A stretch of DNA of 43,343 nt, taken from Bacteroidota bacterium. Its GTDB lineage: Bacteria; Bacteroidota; Rhodothermia; Rhodothermales; JANQRZ01. The stretch is taken from NCBI GenBank assembly GCA_038746285.1, contig JBCDKT010000032.1:1-43343 (forward strand), written 5' to 3'. Position 1 is the stretch's first letter, and each line of letters begins with the position of its first letter. Shown here in pieces: positions 30,584 through 39,275 of the stretch. Under the pieces are notes generated by a model, which ran no database searches, was not told where the DNA came from, and was given only the letters and a program-made list of their open reading frames with translations. The position numbers were made by a program, and so were the translations under genes.

Positions 30584-31615
30584 ATGATCTACATCGACGG
30601 CTCGCACGGCGAGGGCGGCGGGCAGGTGCTCCGCACATCGCTCGCGCTCTCCCTCGTGACGGGCCAGCCCTTTCGCATCGATCACATCCGCGCCGGCCGT
30701 GAAAAGCCGGGGCTGATGCGGCAGCACCTCACCGCTGTCCGCGCAGCGGCCGAGATCGGCGGCGCGAGCGTCGAGGGTGCAGCGATCGGGTCGCAGGCGC
30801 TGGCGTTTCGGCCGCGTGCGGTCCGGCCTGGGACGTACCACTTCGCCGTCGGGACGGCAGGGAGTGCGACGCTCGTCCTCCAGACCATACTGCCCGCGCT
30901 CCTCACCGCGCCGGAGCCGTCGGAGCTGACACTCGAAGGCGGGACGCACAACCCCTGGGCACCGCCGTTCGACTTCCTCCAGAAGAGCTTTCTCCCGCTC
31001 GTCGAGCGCATGGGGCCGCGCGTCGCAGCTTCGCTAGACCGTTACGGGTTCTACCCGGCCGGCGGCGGACGCTTCCACGTCCGCGTTGAGCCGGCCGAGC
31101 GGCTGGTCCCCATCGACCTCACCGAGCGCGGCGAAGTCCGGTCACGGTCGGCGCGCGCCATTGTCGCCAACCTGTCGAAGCGCATCGCCAAGCGCGAACT
31201 CAACGCCGTGGCGAAGAAGATGAACTGGGACGAAGACTGCTTCCGGGCCGAAGAGGTCGAGGCGGCGTGCCCCGGCAACGTGCTGCTCGTCGAGATCGAG
31301 AGCGAGGCGGCGACGGAGGTGTTCGCTGGGTTCGGTCGCGTCGGCGTGCGGGCCGAGGCCGTAGCGCGCAGCGCTGTGGAGGAGGTGCGGACCTACCTCG
31401 CGTCGGGCGTTCCCGTCGGGCGCTACCTCGCCGACCAACTGATGGTGCCCTTCGTGCTGGCGGGCGGAGGGGCCTTCTGCACCCTGCCGCTCTCCCGGCA
31501 CGCCCGGACCAACATCGACGTGATCCGACGGTTCGTTCCCGAAGAGATTCGAGTCGCGGAAGAAGAAGACGGTGGGGTGAAGGTGCGGGTCGGCGGCGCA
31601 GACGACGCATCGTAG
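30584..31615 (+). CDS. rtcA: RNA 3'-terminal phosphate cyclase
   Basis: 343 aa. It converts an RNA 3'-phosphate to a 2',3'-cyclic phosphate with ATP, through an adenylated His. The N-terminal signature IDGSHGEGGGQVLRTSLALS is present, followed by RAGREKPGLMRQHLTAVRAA, LTLEGGTHNPWAPPFDFLQK and GFYPAGGGRFHVRVEP. The catalytic His is H306 in LSRHARTNIDVIRRF. The ATG at 30584 puts the signature near residue 4 as in the family; the GTG at 30560 lies inside the hairpin and is rejected. It probably supplies or restores ends for RtcB. Convergent with the XRE gene. Confidence 0.96.
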   Translation: MIYIDGSHGEGGGQVLRTSLALSLVTGQPFRIDHIRAGREKPGLMRQHLTAVRAAAEIGGASVEGAAIGSQALAFRPRAVRPGTYHFAVGTAGSATLVLQTILPALLTAPEPSELTLEGGTHNPWAPPFDFLQKSFLPLVERMGPRVAASLDRYGFYPAGGGRFHVRVEPAERLVPIDLTERGEVRSRSARAIVANLSKRIAKRELNAVAKKMNWDEDCFRAEEVEAACPGNVLLVEIESEAATEVFAGFGRVGVRAEAVARSAVEEVRTYLASGVPVGRYLADQLMVPFVLAGGGAFCTLPLSRHARTNIDVIRRFVPEEIRVAEEEDGGVKVRVGGADDAS

Positions 31616-31657
31616 TTTGCCGGGCTTGCCGAAGCCTGCCCTATGCCCGCCGCGCTG

Positions 31658-32455
31658 CTACCCCTGGCTAGCTAGAGCACGGCACGCTACCTCGGTCGCG
31701 TCGTCGAGAGGGAAGTAGCTCTCGATGCGAAGCTCGTCGAGGGTCACGTTCTGCGGCGCGTTGAACGCCATGAGCGTAGTCACGAACGCTAGGTCCAGGT
31801 CCCCGGCGCGGAGGCGTAGCGCGAACGCGCCCTCTGACCCTCTCGACAGGTCGGGTCGCTGCCAGTCCTCCGGGACGTCGGGCATGGCGAGTACCCGTTC
31901 TAGCAGCGCTGCCATCCGCTCGTCGCGCGGTTGGTGCAGCGCCTCCCGGTGCAGCCGGGCCGTGACCTCGCGTGCCGCCTGCTCCCACCCGACGACGTAC
32001 GGCCTGAGCTCGTCGAAGAGTAACAGGGAGGCGTTGACCGGCAAGGTGATCGGTCCCAGAACCAACTCGATCAGCCGCCTGGCTCCTGCGTTCATGTCGA
32101 GCACTTCGTACCACCTGTCGAGTAGCATCAGGGGGAAGGGCTCGTGGAGCTGCATCATGGTGGTAATGGCTCGGCGGATGCCTTCGTCGGCGAGGGCGTC
32201 GAGGGGTGGCGTGTCGAACGCCTCAGCGAAGCCCGCCTCGCGGAGCATCGTGTTACGCTCGCGGAGCGGCAGGTCCAGCGTAGCAGCCAGGAGCAGCACC
32301 ATGTCCTGGCTCGGCCGTGCCCGTCCGGTCTCGAGAAAGCTGACGTGCCGCGCGGACACGTCGGCCGTCAGGGCGAGGTCGAGTTGGCTCAGGCCGCGCT
32401 TCGTGCGCCAGTACTTGAGCAGCGCGGCAAAGAGCTGGCTCTCTGTCTTTTTCAT
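31658..32455 (-). CDS. XRE-family transcriptional regulator with MmyB-like ligand domain
   Basis: 265 aa from the ATG at 32455; an ATG at 32464 adds only three residues. The helix-turn-helix is near residues 8-62 (LLKYWRTKRGLSQLDLALTA, DVSARHVSFLETGRARPSQD). The C-terminal domain (about 95-255) has MMQLHEPFPLMLLDRWYEVL, NAGARRLIELVL and the closing FVTTLMAFNAPQNVTLDELR, IESYFPLD, all typical of MmyB-like regulators that bind a small hydrophobic ligand. It is divergent from an alpha/beta hydrolase across a 139-base region carrying a dyad, so it most likely controls that gene and itself. Confidence 0.92.
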   Translation of the reverse strand: MKKTESQLFAALLKYWRTKRGLSQLDLALTADVSARHVSFLETGRARPSQDMVLLLAATLDLPLRERNTMLREAGFAEAFDTPPLDALADEGIRRAITTMMQLHEPFPLMLLDRWYEVLDMNAGARRLIELVLGPITLPVNASLLLFDELRPYVVGWEQAAREVTARLHREALHQPRDERMAALLERVLAMPDVPEDWQRPDLSRGSEGAFALRLRAGDLDLAFVTTLMAFNAPQNVTLDELRIESYFPLDDATEVACRALASQG

Positions 32456-32515
32456 AGCGATCATCGGTAGAGCTGGTCGCACCCAAAAAACGAACGCCGC
32501 CGCGGGTCCGTCCAC

Positions 32516-32529
32516 TACCTGACCAGGTA
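32516..32529. promoter_or_regulatory. Dyad operator candidate between XRE regulator and hydrolase
   Basis: TACCTG-AC-CAGGTA is a perfect 6-2-6 inverted repeat in the 139-base divergent spacer. Its position and symmetry fit a binding site for the dimeric XRE regulator. Confidence 0.55.
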
Positions 32530-32594
32530 ATTGCATCTCCTGCCAACGAGGCCCATCTTGAGCACCGGCTTCCCTTTCACAACGACACGGCCCC

Positions 32595-33521
32595 ATGGAA
32601 CACAGAACGCCTCACCCCTTCGGTCCACCCCTCCGCATGCTCGACGCGGGCAGGGCTCGTCTGCCTTACTGGCGCGTCGGGCAAGGACCCGACCTGGTTT
32701 TCGTCCACGGCTGGCCGTTCGATGCGCGGGGGTGGCGGCACGCTGTGGCGGCACTCTCGGGCCGCTACACCTGTCACCTGATCGATCTTCCACTCGCTGG
32801 GTTCTCCGAGTGGGACGATCAGACCCCCGTCGGGATCGCGGCCTTCAGCAGCGCCCTCCTCGGAGCGATGGACCTGATGGACCTCGGGGATCGCCCTGTC
32901 GGGTTCGTCGGGCACGACTCGGGCGGCTCGGTAGCACGCATCGCCGCCGCTGCGATGACCGACCGGCTCGCCGGACTGGTGCTGGGCAACACCGAGATTC
33001 CGTACCACCCCAGCCTGCTGCTCCGGCTCTTCTCCTGGTCCGGAAAGCTTCCCGGTTTCGAGCCGCTGCTGGGCTGGGTCCTCGGCAGCCGGATCGGGCG
33101 AGAGGGGCTTCAGGCAACGGCCCCATCCAACACCGACGTGCTGCACGGTCCGCTAGACGACCTGTTCTTCCAGCGGCTGGCCCGCAACCGCCGCGCTCGG
33201 GCCGGTGCCGCCCGCACCCTCCGCCACGTGCACGTCCGCGACTTCGACCTAGCGGGACCAGCCCATGCGAAGATCACGGCACCCGTGCTTCTGATCTGGG
33301 GAGGCCGCGACCGCTTCTTCCCCCTAAGGGACGCGCGCACGATGCGCCACACGTTCGGCACCGAGGCGTCGCTGGTGGTGGTCGAAGACGCCGGGCTCAT
33401 GGTTCACGAAGAGCGCCCCGACGCGTTCAACGCCGCCCTCGGCCAGCACTTCGACGCATGCTTTGAGCGGCGGGCTGCCTCGGCCGGGACCGTCTCCGGC
33501 GTCGCGTCTCCCGTCTCCTGA
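32595..33521 (+). CDS. Alpha/beta-fold hydrolase with Asp nucleophile
   Basis: 308 aa. Oxyanion motif HGWP (38-41), nucleophile elbow G-H-D-S-G-G with D108 at the nucleophile position, acid D239 (LLIWGGRDRFFP) and catalytic H271 (EDAGLMVHEERPDAF). An Asp at the elbow is the choice of epoxide hydrolases and haloalkane dehalogenases rather than esterases, so one of these activities is likely; the substrate is unknown. A helical cap spans about 135-215. There is no signal peptide, so it is cytosolic. It is probably controlled by the divergent XRE regulator. Confidence 0.88.
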   Translation: MEHRTPHPFGPPLRMLDAGRARLPYWRVGQGPDLVFVHGWPFDARGWRHAVAALSGRYTCHLIDLPLAGFSEWDDQTPVGIAAFSSALLGAMDLMDLGDRPVGFVGHDSGGSVARIAAAAMTDRLAGLVLGNTEIPYHPSLLLRLFSWSGKLPGFEPLLGWVLGSRIGREGLQATAPSNTDVLHGPLDDLFFQRLARNRRARAGAARTLRHVHVRDFDLAGPAHAKITAPVLLIWGGRDRFFPLRDARTMRHTFGTEASLVVVEDAGLMVHEERPDAFNAALGQHFDACFERRAASAGTVSGVASPVS

Positions 33522-33589
33522 GTGTCGGCGGGGAGGCGTGCCGGCGGTCAGGGCGCGTCGTAGATTGCTCGCCCGCCGCCGCTCTGCCT

Positions 33590-36061
33590 ATGCCTGCCGC
33601 CCGAGTCGTTCCGCTTGCGCCCGTCGACAAGGTCTACACGTACCTCGTCCCGGCGGATCTGGAGGCTGAGGCCGTCCCCGGTGCGCGTGTCGTGGTCCCG
33701 TTTGGAGCGCGGACCCTCACCGGCGTCATCGCCGAGCGGACAGACGACGGGACCAGCAGTCGGAAGCTGAAACCGATCCGCGACGTGCTGGACGACGTGC
33801 CGTCGTTCTCCCCGGTGCTGCTGCGGCTGACGCAGTGGATCGCCGACTACTACGTCTGTGCCTGGGGCGAGGTGCTGAAGGCGGCGCTGCCCTCCGGCGC
33901 GACGGTCGAGAGCCGCCGCGTCGTCTACCGGACCGGCCGGCCGTCACTCGGGCTAGATCCTTCGGCTTCGTTCAGGACAGGCTCTGTCGGTGGGCGCGTC
34001 CTGGCGATGCTGGAGGCCGACGGACCGCAGCCCGTCAGCACGGTGCAGCACGGCGTCGACGGCGTCACGGCGAGTCTGCTCCGTCGGCTCGAACGGGACG
34101 AGCTGATCCGGGTCGAAGCCGAGGTCGGGGCCGAGGCGTCCGTCAAGACCGAGTGGCACCTCCGCCTCGCCGAGCACGTCGAGGCCGACGCCGTGGCCGC
34201 GCTGCGCGGCGCGAAGCAGCGGGCGGTCATCGAGACGCTGCTCCGGCTGCGGGCCGAGGGCGGCGAGACCGAACCCCGGCAGGCCGACGTGCTCGCCGAG
34301 ACGGGTGCATCGAGCACGACGGTCAAGAGCCTCGTCGAGAAGGGCCTCGTCGAGCGCGTCGAGAAAGAGGCGGTCCGCACGCCGTTCGACGCGGTCCCCG
34401 AGCCACCGCCGGTCCACGACCTCAACGCCGGGCAGGTCGAGGCCCTGTTCCAGGTCGGCGCGTCGGTGGCAGCGGGGGAGACCAAGACGTTCCTGCTCCA
34501 CGGCATCACCGGGAGCGGCAAGACCGAGGTCTACATCCAGGCGCTCCGGCAGGCGCTCGAGGCCGGGCGGACCGGGATCGTGCTCGTCCCCGAGATTGCG
34601 CTGACGCCGCAGACCGTCCGCCGCTTCCGCGCGCACTTTGGCGACCGCGTGGCGGTCCTCCACAGCCGCATGAGCGCGGGCGAGCGCTACGACGCGTGGC
34701 GCCACCTCTGCAGTGGCCGGTTCGAGGTCGCCATCGGCCCGCGCTCGGCGGTCTTCGCGCCGCTGCGGAACCTCGGCCTGATCGTCGTCGACGAGGAGCA
34801 TGAGGGGAGCTACAAGCAGTTCGACCCGGCCCCGCGCTACCACGCCCGCGACGTGGCCGTGATGCGTGCCCACCTCGAAGGGGCCGTCTGCGTCCTCGGC
34901 AGCGCGACGCCGAGCCTGGAGAGCACGCTCAACGCGAGGCTCGGGAAGTACGACCTCCTGACGATGCCCGACCGCGTGCCGGTGCCGGGACGAAAGGCGG
35001 CCGAGCTTCCACCGGTCAAGATCGTCGACCTGACGTGGGAGAAGAAGGTCCGCCGCCTCAAGGGTGCGCTCTCGCATCCGCTCCGCGAAGCCATCCGCGA
35101 CCGGCTCGGCCGGGGCGAGGGCATCATCCTGCTCCAGAACCGGCGCGGCTACTCGCCTATCGTCACCTGCGACGACTGCGGGTGGACGCCCGAGTGCCGC
35201 GACTGCGCCGTGACGCTCACCTTCCACAAGAGCCACCGCCACCTCCGCTGCCACTACTGCGGCCTCGTCGAGCCGATGCCCACACGCTGTCCACAGTGTG
35301 GATCGGCGAACCTCGTCCGGCTCGGGGCCGGCACGCAGCGGGTCGAGGAAGAGCTCGCCGCCGTTTTCCCCGAGGCGCGCGTGCTGCGGATGGACCTCGA
35401 CACGACGAGCCGGAAGAACGCCCACCAAAAAATCCTCGACGCCTTCGGGCGCGGCGAGGCCGACATCCTGATCGGGACGCAGATGGTGGCGAAGGGGCTC
35501 GACTTCGCCCGCGTCACGCTCGTCGGCGTGGTCGACGCCGACACCGGGTTGCTCCTGCCCGACTTCCGGGCGTCGGAGCGGACGTTCCAGCTTCTGATGC
35601 AGGTCGCGGGCCGGGCCGGGCGCGGGGCGCTGCGTGGCGAGGTCATTCTCCAGACGCGCAGCCCGGACAATCCTGCCCTCCAGCACGCCGCCCGGCACGA
35701 CGTCGACGGCTTCCTCCGCACCGAGCTACCCGACCGCCAGGCGTTCGGCTACCCGCCCTACGGTAAACTCGTCGGGGTCGAGTTCAAGGGGCCGAACGAG
35801 CGCGTCGTGCAGCAGACGGCCGAGCGGTGGACGCGGCAGCTTCGGCAGGCGGCAGGTAAGGGCATCGAGGTGCTCGGGCCGGAGCCAGCATTCATCGGCC
35901 GCGTCAAGCGGCAGTTCCGGTTCCACACGATTGTCAAGTCCAGCGAGCCGGGACAGCCCTACGCGCTCTCGCGCCTCGTCCGGGCCGTCAGCGAGCAGTT
36001 CGGGTCGCCGCCGAAGGGCGTGCGGATCAATGTGGACGTGGACCCGGCGGGGCTCTTGTGA
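33590..36061 (+). CDS. priA: Primosomal protein N' (replication restart helicase)
   Basis: 823 aa. The N-terminal 3'-DNA-binding domain begins ARVVPLAPVDKVYTYLVP. The helicase core has Walker A GITGSGKTEVY (from residue 305), the DEEH box VVDEEHEGSYKQ (D401), ATPSLES and the C-terminal motifs GTQMVAKGLDFARVTLVGVV and AGRAGRGALRGEV. Two zinc sites are formed by CDDCGWTPECRDC and CHYCGLVEPMPTRCPQCG (about 527-575). Residues about 123-134 (GLDPSASFRTGSVG) come from an in-frame dispersed repeat, unlike PriA elsewhere. PriA reloads the replisome at stalled forks. Confidence 0.96.
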   Translation: MPAARVVPLAPVDKVYTYLVPADLEAEAVPGARVVVPFGARTLTGVIAERTDDGTSSRKLKPIRDVLDDVPSFSPVLLRLTQWIADYYVCAWGEVLKAALPSGATVESRRVVYRTGRPSLGLDPSASFRTGSVGGRVLAMLEADGPQPVSTVQHGVDGVTASLLRRLERDELIRVEAEVGAEASVKTEWHLRLAEHVEADAVAALRGAKQRAVIETLLRLRAEGGETEPRQADVLAETGASSTTVKSLVEKGLVERVEKEAVRTPFDAVPEPPPVHDLNAGQVEALFQVGASVAAGETKTFLLHGITGSGKTEVYIQALRQALEAGRTGIVLVPEIALTPQTVRRFRAHFGDRVAVLHSRMSAGERYDAWRHLCSGRFEVAIGPRSAVFAPLRNLGLIVVDEEHEGSYKQFDPAPRYHARDVAVMRAHLEGAVCVLGSATPSLESTLNARLGKYDLLTMPDRVPVPGRKAAELPPVKIVDLTWEKKVRRLKGALSHPLREAIRDRLGRGEGIILLQNRRGYSPIVTCDDCGWTPECRDCAVTLTFHKSHRHLRCHYCGLVEPMPTRCPQCGSANLVRLGAGTQRVEEELAAVFPEARVLRMDLDTTSRKNAHQKILDAFGRGEADILIGTQMVAKGLDFARVTLVGVVDADTGLLLPDFRASERTFQLLMQVAGRAGRGALRGEVILQTRSPDNPALQHAARHDVDGFLRTELPDRQAFGYPPYGKLVGVEFKGPNERVVQQTAERWTRQLRQAAGKGIEVLGPEPAFIGRVKRQFRFHTIVKSSEPGQPYALSRLVRAVSEQFGSPPKGVRINVDVDPAGLL
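33954..33990. repeat. Dispersed repeat inserted in frame within priA
   Basis: The stretch TAGATCCTTCGGCTTCGTTC followed by AGGACAGG belongs to a widespread class of short repeats (GATCCTTCG...CTCAGGACAGG) usually seen between genes; the reverse strand reads VLNEAEGS, a familiar false-ORF peptide of such repeats. Here it lies inside the priA coding region without breaking the frame. Confidence 0.6.
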
Positions 36062-36229
36062 TGCGCGAAGCGTGATGCGTGAATCCAGATCTAACCGTCA
36101 CGCTCGACTTCACACATCGCGCCTGGCGCATCACGAAATTCCGGTGACGCGGAACCGACCCCGGCAGCCCCCCCGTATATTGCCGCCACTGGTTTTCAGC
36201 CGACCGCCCAGGACCTGGGCCTGTCGGCG

Positions 36230-36339
36230 GAATAAGGGCAAGTCCCGTACGGCCAGCTCCCTCTGAACTCCGTCAGGGCCGGAAGGCAGCAGCGGTAGGA
36301 GGTCGTAGCGGCGCGATGCGGGTCGCTTGCCCTTATTTC
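36230..36339 (+). ncRNA. ffs: Signal recognition particle RNA (4.5S, small bacterial type)
   Basis: The Ffh-binding hairpin is unmistakable: CCGTCAGGGCCGGAAGGC then AGCAGCGG, with the GGAA tetraloop and symmetric and asymmetric internal loops. The ends pair as GAATAAGGGCAAG with CTTGCCCTTATTTC. Length is about 110 nt. It follows priA and its last bases overlap the stop codon of the convergent kinase gene (TAA complement at 36333-36335). It works with Ffh to target membrane proteins. Confidence 0.95.
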
Positions 36340-39272
36340 GTTTGCGGAGCGACGAATGGGACGTGCTCGTAGCCGTCGTGCAACGAGGCCTGCCAGCGCT
36401 CAGCGGCGGCGGTGCGGCCGAGCAGCCGGAGCGCTTCGGCGCACACAGCCCGGTCGAGCACCTGACCGTAGACCGGCGAGACCTCGCGTAGCGGGAACGG
36501 CACGCTCAGCCGCACGGCGTCGATCCGGGCGAGGGCCGCTTCGGGGTCGGCGGCGAACTCGGCGCGGGCGCGGAGCGAGGCGGCCAGGGCGCGGGCTAGC
36601 ACCGTGTCGTCGGTCTCAAGCGAGCGGGCCGCACCACGCGCCCGGTCAGGCTGCCCGAGCCGAACGTCGAGCAGGCCGAGAAGGTAGCGCCGCACGGCGT
36701 CGCCCTCGCCGCCGTAGGCGACGGCTGCCGGTGTCCACGCTTCGAGGCCTGCGCGGAGGCCGGGGAGGGCGCGGTCCGGGACCGAACTGTTGGGGAGTGC
36801 CGCAACAAGCGTGCGCCACGTAAGCGCCTGGTCGGGATCGAGCACTTGAGCGTCGGCGAAGTGTCGCTCGCTCTCGGCCCATCGCCCGGCGGCAGCATCA
36901 AATGAGGCGAGGTGCAGCAAGCCCGTCGCGCGGGCGTCGGCGTCGTCCGACGAGGCGAGGACCTCGGCAGCCGTGCGCGCTAGGACCTCGTCGCCTGCGA
37001 GCGGTGCGAGGCGCGTGAGCAGGAGAACAGCCACGTCCAGCCCGGCGCTCCGGAGCCGCTCCGGCACGGCCGACGCCGCGACGGCCCCGATTGCGAGGTC
37101 GCGCATCAGGCCGTACGCCGTGCCCATCGCAGGGGAGGGCCCCCCGGTGAGATAGACCGTGGCGAAGGAGTCGAGCGCTGCTGCGTCGCCTCGCTGCAGT
37201 GAGAAGTCGAGCGAATGGACGAGCAGTTCGCGGTTGTCCGGTGCCCAGCGCCGAGCCTGGGTGAGGGGCTCGCGTGCCTCGGCGACGGGCCGCCCGCGGT
37301 AGGGATTGTAGTGGAACAGCACCTCGGTCAGCAGGAGCCACGTCTCGGCGTCGTCCGGGTGGCGGGCCAAGACCGACCGGTAGCGCCGCTCGGCCTCGGC
37401 CGGGCGGCCGGTCCGAAAGGCGTGGTAGCCGGCGAGCACGTCGCGGGTCCGAGCGGGGAGGTCCTCGGCGTGGCGGAGGGCACGCGCGACGGCCCGTTGG
37501 TTGAGATAGCCATTGCCGGTCCAGCCGGCGGCACGGGCGAGGCGGTACCACGCGAGCGCGAACAGGCTGTCGGCCTCGACGGCCCGTGAGAGCGCGACCT
37601 CAGCCTCGGCAAAGCGGGCATCGCGGAGCAACTGCTCGCCGTCGAGGTAGGCCCGGAGCGCCGGGAACGAGGTCGTCGTGAGCGCGGCGAGGCCGGCGAG
37701 CTGCTCGTCCGGGTCGCCAAGTTGAGCGGCGACGAGTTGCTGCGCGAGGGCGTCGAGCGCGGGCAGCAGGTCCTCCGGCGAGGCTGCGCTGGCCTGGGCG
37801 CGGGCGGCCTCCGCGCCGCCGGTCTCGTAGAGCGACGCATGGAGACGGAGGCCACCGCCGGTGTCCATCACCCGGCCGAGGACGAACTGCTCCGAGGCGA
37901 AGCCGGCCGCGAGCGCGCGCGCCTCGTCGAGCGAGAGCGGCCCGTCGCTGCGCGCCTGACTGAGGAGGGCGTTGGGATCGACGACGCGGATACCGGCCAC
38001 GCCGTCAAGCTGCGTGGCGAGGAGGTCGACGAGGCCCTCGCGGAGGTAGCCGAGCGCGTCGCCGCCCCGGACCTCGAACGGGAGGACCGCGAGCGTCATC
38101 GGCTGCGTTGCCGCCGGCGGGCGGGCGGCAGGCCACGCGAGCCACGCGCCGAGAGCCAGGAGAGCGATGCCCGTGAGCCAGACGGCCCACCGACGAGTAA
38201 CGTGCTGCTGGGGCGGTGCCAGCTTTACCCCGATACCGCCTGCCCGCAGCGCGTCGCGCACGTCCCCCGCCGACGCGGGACGGTCCTCAGGCCGCTTCGC
38301 CAGCAAACGCCGGACGAGAGAACGCTCGTCCGGGTCGAGCCGGCCGAGGCCGTCCGGCTCGGACTCCAGCACGGCGTAGAGCACCGATGCTTCGGTGTCA
38401 CGCTGGAACGGCCGCGCGCCGGTCCGCATCTCCACGAGGAGCACCCCGAGCGCCCACAGGTCCGCCGCCGGCCCGACCGCCTCGCCGCGGACCTGCTCGG
38501 GGGCCATGTAGCCGACCGTGCCGAGTGCGGCCCCGGTCCGGGTGAGGCGCTCGGCGCGGGCAAGGTGGGCGATCCCGAAGTCGAGCACGCGCACGCCCGC
38601 CCGCGTCAGCATCACGTTGCCCGGCTTGAGGTCGCGGTGGACGACGCCAGCGGCGTGGGCGGCCTCGAGCGCGTCGGCAACGTCGGCGGCGACAGCCAGG
38701 GCCTCGTCTCGGCCGAGCGGGCCGCGCGCGAGCCGTACCCGGAGCGTCTCGCCCTCGTAGCAGGCCATCACGAGAAACGTCCGCCCGTCGACTTCCTCGA
38801 CGCCGTGGACGGTGCAGACGTGGGGGTGGTCGAGCGCCGCTGCGGCGCGGGCTTCCCGCAGGAGGCGTGCGCGTGCCGCGTCGTCGAGGTCGGCGTGGAG
38901 GAACTTGAGTGCGACGGGCCGCTCCAGGCGCCTGTCGAAGGCGCGCCAGACGCTTCCCATCCCGCCCGCGCCGAGCGCCGCCTCGATGCGGTAGTGCCCG
39001 ACTGTCTCTCCGGGTCCCGGCGGTGGAGTCCGCGGCGGCCCCACGCCAAGCGTGTCGAAGGCGGCGAGAGCCTGGCCGGCGGCGGCTCCGAGCGCCTCGA
39101 AGCCCGACTCAGCCTCGGGCTGCGCCGCGAGCAGGTCTTTGACCTCGGCGCGCACCGCAGGGTCGTCGCAGGCGGCGTCGAGCCAGGCCGTGCGCTCGGC
39201 GGCCGGGCGGTCGAGCGCGTCGGCGAAGAGGGTGCTTACGCGTTCCCAACGGTCCTCAGGCGTGGTGGCCAT
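36333..39272 (-). CDS. Membrane Ser/Thr protein kinase with TPR-like C-terminal half
   Basis: 979 aa. An N-terminal helical segment (1-90) of the type found in sigma-linked kinases precedes the kinase domain (about 94-345): GAGGMGSVWRA glycine loop, catalytic K123 (PVALKF), HRDLKPGNV (212-220), DFG (231-233) and GTVGYMAPEQ. One transmembrane helix follows (about 362-380). The C-terminal 580 residues begin with a small TolB-like domain (MTLAVLPFEVRGGDALGYLR) and continue as TPR-like helical repeats (LFALAWYRLARAAGWTGNG, RYRSVLARHPDDAETWLLLT). It starts 3 bases after the sigma factor stop, so the two are co-transcribed; the kinase may respond to an envelope signal and act on the sigma factor or its regulon. 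Confidence 0.95.
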   Translation of the reverse strand: MATTPEDRWERVSTLFADALDRPAAERTAWLDAACDDPAVRAEVKDLLAAQPEAESGFEALGAAAGQALAAFDTLGVGPPRTPPPGPGETVGHYRIEAALGAGGMGSVWRAFDRRLERPVALKFLHADLDDAARARLLREARAAAALDHPHVCTVHGVEEVDGRTFLVMACYEGETLRVRLARGPLGRDEALAVAADVADALEAAHAAGVVHRDLKPGNVMLTRAGVRVLDFGIAHLARAERLTRTGAALGTVGYMAPEQVRGEAVGPAADLWALGVLLVEMRTGARPFQRDTEASVLYAVLESEPDGLGRLDPDERSLVRRLLAKRPEDRPASAGDVRDALRAGGIGVKLAPPQQHVTRRWAVWLTGIALLALGAWLAWPAARPPAATQPMTLAVLPFEVRGGDALGYLREGLVDLLATQLDGVAGIRVVDPNALLSQARSDGPLSLDEARALAAGFASEQFVLGRVMDTGGGLRLHASLYETGGAEAARAQASAASPEDLLPALDALAQQLVAAQLGDPDEQLAGLAALTTTSFPALRAYLDGEQLLRDARFAEAEVALSRAVEADSLFALAWYRLARAAGWTGNGYLNQRAVARALRHAEDLPARTRDVLAGYHAFRTGRPAEAERRYRSVLARHPDDAETWLLLTEVLFHYNPYRGRPVAEAREPLTQARRWAPDNRELLVHSLDFSLQRGDAAALDSFATVYLTGGPSPAMGTAYGLMRDLAIGAVAASAVPERLRSAGLDVAVLLLTRLAPLAGDEVLARTAAEVLASSDDADARATGLLHLASFDAAAGRWAESERHFADAQVLDPDQALTWRTLVAALPNSSVPDRALPGLRAGLEAWTPAAVAYGGEGDAVRRYLLGLLDVRLGQPDRARGAARSLETDDTVLARALAASLRARAEFAADPEAALARIDAVRLSVPFPLREVSPVYGQVLDRAVCAEALRLLGRTAAAERWQASLHDGYEHVPFVAPQTK

Positions 39273-39275
39273 CGC

